Source: Nocardioides marmoribigeumensis (GTDB lineage: Bacteria; Actinomycetota; Actinomycetes; Propionibacteriales; Nocardioidaceae). From it: 64,000 nucleotides of DNA. A model generated the notes under the pieces. That model was given only the letters and a program-made list of their open reading frames with translations, did not search any database and was not told where the DNA came from. Within the stretch, counting starts at the first letter, position 1, and every line of letters starts with the position of its first letter. The DNA is taken from contig NZ_JAVDYG010000001.1 in the NCBI RefSeq assembly GCF_031458325.1, positions 744,001-808,000 of the forward strand, read 5' to 3'. Both the position numbers and the translations under genes were made by a program. Below are positions 10,651 to 16,834 of the stretch, in pieces.

Positions 10651-11361
10651 ATGAACACCGGGGGAACCACGCGCCGCCGCCTGCTCGCCGCCACCACGCT
10701 CGTCCTTGTCGTCCCGCTCGCGCTGTCGGCCTGCACCGGCGGCTCCGACAAGGGCACCACCACCGGCCCCCAGGCCGGCGACGGCCCGCTCGCCGCGGCC
10801 CAGCAGAAGCTGCTCGACACCAGCGGTGTCGACCTCACGCTCACGGCGAGCAAGCTGCCCCGCGGCGTCGACGGCGTACGCCGTCTGAGCGGCACCCTGA
10901 CCGCCGCACCGGCCTTCAAGGGCAAGGTCGGCGTGCGGGTCAACGACCTGACCGCCACCCTGCCGATGGTCGCGGTCGACGGGGCCGTCTACGCCCAGCT
11001 GCCGTTCACCGACTCCTACGCCGAGATCGACCCGGCCGCCTACGGCGCCCCCGACCCGGCAGAGCTGCTCGACCCCGAGCACGGGCTCGCCGGCTGGCTG
11101 GGCGAGACCCAGGGGCCGCAGAAGAGCGACGACGGCAAGGTCGTCACCGGCACGATCCCCGGGCAGGTCGTGGCCGGCGCCGTCCCGTCCGCCGCGGCGG
11201 GCGGCACCTTCCAGGCCGAGTGGCACCTCGACGGCGACGGCCTGCTCGAGGACGCGACGATCACCGGCCCGTTCTACGGCAAGGCCAAGGACGTCACCTA
11301 CGCCCTCGACCTGGGCGAGTACGACCTCTCCCCCGACATCACGGACCCCACCCAGAAGTGA
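10651..11361 (+). CDS. LprG/LppX-family lipoprotein (second copy)
   Basis: A 236-residue lipoprotein with a short RRR n-region, a hydrophobic stretch and lipobox LSAC (Cys28). It is paralogous to the protein at 8032-8856: both carry LPRGVDG/LPEGVDG, APAFKG, YGAPDPA.LLDP and a terminal TGPFYxGK motif. It lacks the repeat-extended N terminus. A soluble lipid-carrier role beside the P55-like transporter is inferred from the mycobacterial LprG family. The ATG at 10651 is chosen because CAGGGT lies exactly 6 nt upstream, identical to the element before the first copy. An in-frame GTG two codons earlier is less likely. The stop overlaps the next gene (GTGA). Confidence 0.8.
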   Translation: MNTGGTTRRRLLAATTLVLVVPLALSACTGGSDKGTTTGPQAGDGPLAAAQQKLLDTSGVDLTLTASKLPRGVDGVRRLSGTLTAAPAFKGKVGVRVNDLTATLPMVAVDGAVYAQLPFTDSYAEIDPAAYGAPDPAELLDPEHGLAGWLGETQGPQKSDDGKVVTGTIPGQVVAGAVPSAAAGGTFQAEWHLDGDGLLEDATITGPFYGKAKDVTYALDLGEYDLSPDITDPTQK

Positions 11362-12275
11362 CCGAGCCCCAGCCGCGCTGCAGCACCGCCTCCGTCGCCG
11401 TCGGCGAGCCCACCGAGGGCACCGCACCGCACGCCGTCGGGTGGCTGGTCCTCGAGCAGCCCGGCCCCTGGGGCGCCAAGGCCTTCACCGCCAGCCGCCT
11501 CGACCCGGCCCTCGGCGCCCGCATCGAGGCGGCGTGCGCGACGACCACCCGGCCGGTCCGCCCTGTCCTGGTCCGCCGGCCCGACGGCACCTCCGGGGAC
11601 TCGCGGACGCTCCTGCTCGCGCACACCACGCCCGGGACCGGCTGGCTGCTCGGGGCGCAGGTCGACGCCGCCGCGCTGGGCGACCTGCCGTGGGAGGCGC
11701 TGGCCGTCGCGGTCGCCACCGGCGACGCCGACCTCGTGCGCCGGGAGGTCCCCGGCTGCGTGCCGGTCCCGCCGCTGCTCCTCGTGTGCACCAACGGCAA
11801 GCGCGATCGCTGCTGCGCGATCGAGGGCCGCCCGGTCGCCCTCCACGTCGCCGCGGCCCACCCCGGCCGGGTCTGGGAGACCACGCACCTCGGGGGGCAC
11901 CGGTTCGCCCCGACCGCGGCCGTGCTCCCCTCCGGGTCGGTCCACGGCCGGTTGTCCACGGCCACCGCCGCCGCCCTGCTCCATGCCGCAGACCACGGGA
12001 AGGTCCTCCTCGACGGGACCCGTGGCCGCAGCACCTGGGCGCCTCCTGCCCAGGCCGCGGAGGCCGCCGTACGCCGGGAGGTGGGTGAGCACGACGCCGA
12101 CGCCCTCCACGTGGAGGGCGAGCGAGAGGTGGTCATGGTCCGGCACCGCGACGGCCGGGCGTGGACGGTGGAGGTGACCCGCGAGGAGCGGGCCGACGAG
12201 CGGCCGGAGTCGTGCGGCAAGGCCGCCCTGCCCGTGGCGGCGTGGGTCGCCGGGGTGCCTCAGCCCGCGAGGTGA
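11358..12275 (+). CDS. Sucrase/ferredoxin-like (thioredoxin-fold) protein
   Basis: A 305-residue member of the sucrase/ferredoxin-like family, named from distant plant sucrase and [2Fe-2S] thioredoxin-like ferredoxin similarity. The family signature LVCTNGKRDRCCAIEGRP is present, followed by THLGGHRFAPTAAVLPSG. A further Cys at residue 8 and clustered Cys/His residues are compatible with iron-sulfur binding. The biochemical role of bacterial members is unproven. The GTG overlaps the stop of the second lipoprotein, so this is the last gene of the parC-lipoprotein-MFS-lipoprotein run. Its 3' end overlaps the convergent esterase gene by 16 nt. Confidence 0.75.
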   Translation: MTEPQPRCSTASVAVGEPTEGTAPHAVGWLVLEQPGPWGAKAFTASRLDPALGARIEAACATTTRPVRPVLVRRPDGTSGDSRTLLLAHTTPGTGWLLGAQVDAAALGDLPWEALAVAVATGDADLVRREVPGCVPVPPLLLVCTNGKRDRCCAIEGRPVALHVAAAHPGRVWETTHLGGHRFAPTAAVLPSGSVHGRLSTATAAALLHAADHGKVLLDGTRGRSTWAPPAQAAEAAVRREVGEHDADALHVEGEREVVMVRHRDGRAWTVEVTREERADERPESCGKAALPVAAWVAGVPQPAR

Positions 12276-13123
12276 CGCAGGGTGAAGTCGAGCAGGCCGG
12301 GCACGTAGGTCCGCCAGTAGCGCGCCTCGTGGGCCCCCGGGCCGCCGTGGAGCTCCACGTCCACCCCGGCCCTGCGCAGCCCCTCGACCAGGTCGTCGTC
12401 GACCGGCCGGTAGGGGTCGCCCGCACCGACGTTGACCTGCACCGGCACGCCGACCAGCCGCTCGGGGTGGCCGAGCACGTCGTCGGCCGAGGTCGGCTCG
12501 TCGCGGTGCACCGCCGGGCTCAGCGTGGCCACGGAGGTCGCGGGCACCAGGTCGAGACCGGCGAGCCGCAGCACGCCGTAGCCGCCCATGGACCAGCCGG
12601 CCAGCGCAGGTCGCTCCACGTCGAGCCCGCGCCGCGCCAGCAGCGGCAGCAGCTCGTCGGCGACCATGCGGCCGGCGTCGGCGCCGGAGGGCTCGGGCCG
12701 CCAGTAGCCCGTGCCGCCGTCGACGGTGGCGATCGCGAAGGGCCGGGCCCCGCCGGCGACGGCCGCCGAGGCGTAGCGGTCGAGGCCCAGGTCGGTGAAC
12801 GCCGTCGTGTGGTCGCCGCCCCGGCCGTGCAGGACGACGAGCACGGGCAGCGCGGCGTCGGTGGGCGTCCCGTGCGGGTAGGCCACCGTCCATCCCGTCG
12901 CCGTGCCACGGCGGGCCGCGGAGTCGAAGCTCCCGCTGACCAGCTCGCCGCGGGGGCCCTCGGGGAACGGCGTCCCCTCGCCGTTGCCGATCAGCTCGTG
13001 CAACCGGGCCCGGCCCGGGAGGCGGTCCTCCTCGACCAGCTCGCCGAGCACGAGCCCCGCCGCGGCCAGCCCGACCACTCCCCCGCCGGCGCGGAGGAGG
13101 GCGCGGCGCGACAGCCCGCTCAC
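12260..13123 (-). CDS. Tat-exported alpha/beta-hydrolase (esterase), copy 2
   Basis: A 287-residue protein with a twin-arginine signal (SRRALLRAGGG...) and an esterase-type alpha/beta-hydrolase fold. It has the HGRGGDHTTAF oxyanion region, nucleophile elbow GWSMGGYG and a late His in GPGAHEARYW. The family resembles esterase D and antigen-85-like hydrolases. The substrate is unknown; an outer-envelope ester is plausible because the protein is exported. It is clearly paralogous to the upstream gene at 13120-14025, with which it shares about half of its positions by eye. Its GTG start overlaps that gene's stop (GTGA). Confidence 0.8.
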   Translation of the reverse strand: MSGLSRRALLRAGGGVVGLAAAGLVLGELVEEDRLPGRARLHELIGNGEGTPFPEGPRGELVSGSFDSAARRGTATGWTVAYPHGTPTDAALPVLVVLHGRGGDHTTAFTDLGLDRYASAAVAGGARPFAIATVDGGTGYWRPEPSGADAGRMVADELLPLLARRGLDVERPALAGWSMGGYGVLRLAGLDLVPATSVATLSPAVHRDEPTSADDVLGHPERLVGVPVQVNVGAGDPYRPVDDDLVEGLRRAGVDVELHGGPGAHEARYWRTYVPGLLDFTLRHLAG

Positions 13124-14025
13124 GCGGTGAGGTGCCTCGCGGTGAAGCGCAGCAGGCCGGGCACGAAGGTGCGCCAGAACCGCTGCGTGTGGCCCCCGGG
13201 CCCGGTGTGCACCTCGGGACGGACCCCCTGGGCCCGCAGCGCGGCGACGTACTGCCGGTCGACCCGCCAGAACAGGTCGCCCCGTCCCACGCTGACCTGC
13301 ACCGGCATCCCGCGCAGCCGCTGGGGGTTGCGCAGCACGTCGTCGGCGTCCTCCGCGTAGTGCAGCGCCGGGGCGAAGGTCGCGACCGACCGCACCGGCA
13401 GCAGGCCGAGCCCCGCGATCCGCAGCGAGCCGTAGCCGCCCATCGACCAGCCGCCGAGCGACATCGTCGCGGTGTCGAGACCGTGCTCGGCGAGGAGCGG
13501 GACGAACTCGTCGACCACCATGCGGCTGGCGTCGCTGCCGTCGGGGGCCGGCTTCCAGTAGTCGCGGCCGCCGTCGACCGACGCGATCGCGAACGGCGGC
13601 AGGTCGTGGCGCACGGCCTGGGTGAGGAAGCGGTCCATGCCGAGGCCCTCGAAGGCCGCGGTGTGGTCGCTGGCGTGGCCGTGCAGCATCACCAGCACGG
13701 GGAGCGGCGTGCCGCGCTCGATGCCGTGGGGCCAGCAGATCGTCCAGCCGGTCTGCGCGCCGAGACGGGCCGGGGACGCGAACGACCCGGAGACCAGGGT
13801 GCCGCGGGGCACGTCGGGGATGGGCAGCGTGCCACCGTTGCGGCCGAGCACGGCGCGGAGCACGTCGCCGCCGGGCAGGAGCCCGCCCTCCACGGCCAGC
13901 CCCGCGCCCAGCGCGCCGGCACCGGCGACCCCGGCGCCGGCCAGGAAGGTACGCCGGGTGGTGCGCACGGCGAGCGGTGCCGGGTCCACCGGCGCGTGCG
14001 CGTGTGACGATCCCCCCATGGTCAT
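13120..14025 (-). CDS. Tat-exported alpha/beta-hydrolase (esterase), copy 1
   Basis: About 301 residues, with a twin-arginine motif (TTRRTFLAGAG) and an Ala/Gly-rich h-region. The hydrolase core has HGHASDHTAAF, nucleophile GWSMGGYGSLR and GPGGHTQRFW with the catalytic His. It is the first gene of a two-gene operon of tandem paralogues. The ATG at 14025 is favoured because TATCCT lies exactly 6 nt upstream with no Shine-Dalgarno, which fits a leaderless transcript; the in-frame ATG at 14019 is an alternative. It is divergent from the carbonic anhydrase gene, with only 39 nt between the two starts. Confidence 0.8.
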   Translation of the reverse strand: MTMGGSSHAHAPVDPAPLAVRTTRRTFLAGAGVAGAGALGAGLAVEGGLLPGGDVLRAVLGRNGGTLPIPDVPRGTLVSGSFASPARLGAQTGWTICWPHGIERGTPLPVLVMLHGHASDHTAAFEGLGMDRFLTQAVRHDLPPFAIASVDGGRDYWKPAPDGSDASRMVVDEFVPLLAEHGLDTATMSLGGWSMGGYGSLRIAGLGLLPVRSVATFAPALHYAEDADDVLRNPQRLRGMPVQVSVGRGDLFWRVDRQYVAALRAQGVRPEVHTGPGGHTQRFWRTFVPGLLRFTARHLTA

Positions 14026-14031
14026 GGGCGC

Positions 14032-14057
14032 AGGATAGGTCCCCGGCTGGATAACCT
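14032..14057. promoter_or_regulatory. Back-to-back leaderless promoters (esterase operon / carbonic anhydrase)
   Basis: On the minus strand TATCCT (14037-14032) ends 6 nt before the ATG at 14025. On the plus strand TAACCT (14052-14057) ends 7 nt before the ATG at 14065. Both -10-like elements fit in a 39-nt divergent gap, so no room is left for leaders with ribosome-binding sites. Confidence 0.6.
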
Positions 14058-14064
14058 CATGAGC

Positions 14065-14568
14065 ATGACCGAGTCTGCTTCCTTCGACGACCTGCTCGCC
14101 GCCAACCGCACCTTCGCCGAGACCTTCGACCTGCAGGGCTTCGACGGCGTCGCCCACGCCGGCGTCGCCATCGTGACCTGCATGGACTCCCGCATCGACC
14201 CGCTGCGCATGCTCGGGCTGAAGGCGGGCGACGCCAAGATCCTGCGCAACCCGGGAGGCCGCGTCACCGACGCCGCTCTCGAGGCGCTGGTGCTGGCCAC
14301 GCACCTGCTCAACGTCGACCGGATCCTGGTGGTGCCCCACACCCGCTGCGCGGTGGCCTCCAACGACGAGGACGAGCTGCGTCGCCGCGTCGAGGAGTCC
14401 GCTGGGGTGGACGCCACCTGGCAGAGCTTCCACGTCATCCAGGACCAGCTCGCGACCCTCGCCCAGGACGTCCACCGGGTCACCTCGCACCCGCTGGTCC
14501 GCGACTCGGTGAAGGTCGGCGGGTTCCTCTACGACGTCGACTCGGGCCTGCTCACCCAGCACGTCTGA
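14065..14568 (+). CDS. Beta-class carbonic anhydrase
   Basis: A 167-residue beta-carbonic anhydrase that interconverts CO2 and bicarbonate. Zinc ligands Cys39 (CMDSR), His92 and Cys95 (PHTRC) and the Asp41-Arg43 dyad are present. The small size matches the Rv1284/CanA-like subfamily. An ATG at 14059 is also in frame, but TAACCT lies 7 nt before the ATG at 14065 and only 1 nt before the first, so the downstream ATG is chosen on leaderless spacing. It is probably cytoplasmic because no signal peptide is seen. The WxL-like locus begins 148 nt downstream. Confidence 0.88.
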   Translation: MTESASFDDLLAANRTFAETFDLQGFDGVAHAGVAIVTCMDSRIDPLRMLGLKAGDAKILRNPGGRVTDAALEALVLATHLLNVDRILVVPHTRCAVASNDEDELRRRVEESAGVDATWQSFHVIQDQLATLAQDVHRVTSHPLVRDSVKVGGFLYDVDSGLLTQHV

Positions 14569-14591
14569 ACCTCGCCGGGCCGAAGTTGGTC

Positions 14592-14609
14592 AGTTGGCCT
14601 AGACCGGTG
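14592..14609. promoter_or_regulatory. DasR-like operator (candidate)
   Basis: AGTTGGCCTAGACCGGTG contains TGGCCTAGACCG, which matches the GntR/HutC-type dre consensus TGGTCTAGACCA at 10 of 12 positions, including the central CTAGACC. It lies 108 nt before the first WxL-like gene. The left and right arms are imperfect. A DasR-type regulator binding here is inference. Confidence 0.35.
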
Positions 14610-14716
14610 ACCACATTTCCGCCGGTTCCTGTCCGCTTCAGGCCTTAGGTCCTGTCTCCTTTCGGGTAGTCGGAGCGAGTTGGGAGTGCTCGCCCCGCCG
14701 ACCCTGGGAGACCACC

Positions 14717-15259
14717 ATGACGATCCGTCGTACCCGTCGTACCCGTCGAGCCGCCCTCGCGGCCGCCGCCACCGGTCTCGTCGGCCTCGCGACGGTCGGG
14801 GTCCACGCCCCGGCCGAGGCCGCCGACACCACGACCACCTTCACCATCACCGCCGCCGGCGGCCTGTCGATCAGCGCGCCGACGAGCGTCAGCCTCGGCT
14901 CGGTGACCTCCGGCACCACGTCGGTCAGCGGGAGCCTCGGCGCGGTCACCGTGACCGACCAGCGGGGGCTCATCCTCGGCAACTGGACCGCCACGGCGTC
15001 CAGCACGAGCTTCGCGCACAGCACCGACTCGACCTACGACATCGGCAGCGCCCAGGCGGTCTACGCCACGGGGTCGGTGTCGGGCGACGGGGGCGCCGCG
15101 GTCGGCGCGGGCGGCTCGCTGGCCGCCCCGGTGGTCGCCGCGACACGCCTGGGCGCGGGCAACAACACCGTGACCTGGAACCCGACGGTCACCGTGACGC
15201 TCCCGACCACCGCGGTCGTCGGCACCTACACCGCCACAATCACCCACTCGGTGAGCTGA
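14717..15259 (+). CDS. WxL-like secreted cell-surface protein A
   Basis: A 180-residue protein with an Arg-rich signal peptide (RRTRRTRRAALAAAA... cleaved near AEAAD) and a Thr/Ser/Ala-rich beta-type mature domain. It carries two spaced Trp motifs: GSLGAVTVTD...LILGNWTATAS, and about 85 residues later TVTWNPTVTVTLP ending GTYTATITHSV. This layout resembles WxL cell-wall-binding domains, though the classical W-x-L triplet is relaxed. It is homologous to the protein at 16316-16819, and a DUF916-like protein lies between them, the same partnership as in Gram-positive WxL loci. GGGAG lies 6 nt before the ATG. Non-covalent binding to peptidoglycan is inferred. Confidence 0.7.
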   Translation: MTIRRTRRTRRAALAAAATGLVGLATVGVHAPAEAADTTTTFTITAAGGLSISAPTSVSLGSVTSGTTSVSGSLGAVTVTDQRGLILGNWTATASSTSFAHSTDSTYDIGSAQAVYATGSVSGDGGAAVGAGGSLAAPVVAATRLGAGNNTVTWNPTVTVTLPTTAVVGTYTATITHSVS

Positions 15260-15278
15260 GGCGCCCTACCGTGGGGGC

Positions 15279-16319
15279 GTGACCGCACGTCGTCTGCTCG
15301 CCCTGGGCGCGCTGGTGCTCGCGCTCGCGCCGACGCTGGGGCCCACCGCCGCGCACGCGGCGGCGGACGGCTCGATCGAGATCCAGCTGCTCGAGGCCCC
15401 CGAGTCGCGGCGCGACGACCCGCGCGCCCTGGCCTACATCGTCGACCACCTCCACCCCGGGGACACGATCGAGCGCGACTTCGCGGTCACCAACCACACC
15501 GACCGGCGGCAGCGCGTCCGGCTCTACGCCGGGCCGGCCGAGATCCGCGACGGCCAGTTCATCGGCGACGAGGCCGGCACGAGCAACGAGCTCACCTCCT
15601 GGGTCTCGGTCAGCCGGTCCCGGGTGCGGCTCGCCCCCGGCGAGACCACCGAGCAGACCGTGCGCGTCGAGGTGCCGCCCGACGCCGCGCGGGGCGAGCG
15701 CTACGCCGTGCTGTGGGCGGCGGTGCGCTCCCACGGAGGCGGAGACGTGCGCCTGGTCAACCGGGTCGGCATCCGCCTCTACCTCGACGTGGGTCGAGGC
15801 GGCGAGCCCCCGTCGGACTTCTCGGTCGACGAGATCGTCCCCGGCCGCAACGCCTCGGGCCAGCCCACCCTGACCGCGCAGGTGACCAACACCGGTGAGC
15901 GCGCCATCGACGTCCGGGGCGAGGTGCGGCTGCGCCGCGGGCCGGGCGGGCTCAGTGCCGGGCCCTTCGAGGTGGCCAGCGGGGCGACCCTCGCACCCGG
16001 CGACCGGGGCAGCGTCGCCATCGCGCTCGACAAGTCGCTGCCGGCCGGACCGTGGCGGGCGAAGTTCCTGCTCCGCAGCGGTCGCGTCGTGCACCGCGCC
16101 GCCGCGACGGTCACGTTCCCCACCTCCGGCACCGGCGCCGCGGTGACGCCCCGTGACGCCGACCCGACCGACGCGGCGTCCGGCACGGGCAGCCCGTGGA
16201 CCGACCCCTGGGTGATCGGCACGGTCACGGTCGGGCTGGGCCTGCTCCTGGCGCTGCTCCTGCTGCGCCGGCGCAGGCGGGTCGCCGCCGCTCCCCCGGC
16301 CCCGGGCGGGGGCCCGTGA
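15279..16319 (+). CDS. DUF916/WxLIP-like membrane-anchored peptidoglycan-binding protein
   Basis: A 346-residue protein with a cleavable signal peptide (ending near AHAAADGS). An immunoglobulin-like DUF916-type domain follows (residues about 40-170; LHPGDTIERDFAVTNHTDRRQRVRLYA, LAPGETTEQTVRVEVP), then a second beta-sandwich at about 180-290 (DFSVDEIVPG...LTAQVTNTGERAIDV). A TM helix near 312-332 ends in a basic RRRRR tail. This matches the WxL-interacting protein (WxLIP) layout known in Firmicutes, where DUF916 binds peptidoglycan and WxL proteins. The GTG has TACCGT 6 nt upstream. Its stop overlaps the next gene (GTGA). Confidence 0.75.
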   Translation: MTARRLLALGALVLALAPTLGPTAAHAAADGSIEIQLLEAPESRRDDPRALAYIVDHLHPGDTIERDFAVTNHTDRRQRVRLYAGPAEIRDGQFIGDEAGTSNELTSWVSVSRSRVRLAPGETTEQTVRVEVPPDAARGERYAVLWAAVRSHGGGDVRLVNRVGIRLYLDVGRGGEPPSDFSVDEIVPGRNASGQPTLTAQVTNTGERAIDVRGEVRLRRGPGGLSAGPFEVASGATLAPGDRGSVAIALDKSLPAGPWRAKFLLRSGRVVHRAAATVTFPTSGTGAAVTPRDADPTDAASGTGSPWTDPWVIGTVTVGLGLLLALLLLRRRRRVAAAPPAPGGGP

Positions 16320-16819
16320 CCCGGCTGCTCCCCGTGGCCGTCCTCGGGGCCGTGGCCGTCCTCACCACCGCGACCCCGGCCGACGCCCTGTCGATCACGG
16401 CTCCGGGCCCGACCGACCTCGGCACCACCCAGAGCGGCGGCACGCTCACCGCCCAGCTCGGTCCGGTCACCGTCAGCTCCAACGTCGCGCTCGCCACCGG
16501 GTGGGTCGCGACGGTCTCCCTCTCGGGGGCGTTCACCGTCATCCAGGCCGGCCGGACGGCGACCTTCCCCGCCTCACGGGTGCAGTACTGGTCCGGGAGC
16601 GCCACCGCGCTCACCGGCCTCACCGTCGGGCTGTGCACGCCGGGCCAGGCCACGTCCCTGCTCGCGCAGACCCTGACGAGCCCGCGCACGGCGTACACCT
16701 GTCCGGCGATCGTCGCGCTGAGCTCCTCGCTGACCTGGCGGCCGACGCTGGTGGTCACCACGCAGGGCAGCGACCCGGTCGGGACCTACAGCGGGACGAT
16801 CACCCACTCCGTGGCCTGA
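16316..16819 (+). CDS. WxL-like secreted cell-surface protein B
   Basis: A 167-residue exported protein with a signal peptide ending near ADA-LSIT. It repeats the architecture of protein A: AQLGPVTVSSNVALATGWVA in the N-terminal half and SLTWRPTLVVT...GTYSGTITHSV at the C terminus. One Cys pair (GLCTPGQ and YTCPA) may form a disulfide, which protein A lacks. Its GTG start is embedded in the stop of the DUF916-like gene, so the two are translationally coupled. A surface role together with the DUF916-like protein is inferred; no enzyme motif is seen. Convergent with parE, 15 nt apart. Confidence 0.7.
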   Translation: MTRLLPVAVLGAVAVLTTATPADALSITAPGPTDLGTTQSGGTLTAQLGPVTVSSNVALATGWVATVSLSGAFTVIQAGRTATFPASRVQYWSGSATALTGLTVGLCTPGQATSLLAQTLTSPRTAYTCPAIVALSSSLTWRPTLVVTTQGSDPVGTYSGTITHSVA

Positions 16820-16834
16820 GGCCTCCCGAGCGGC

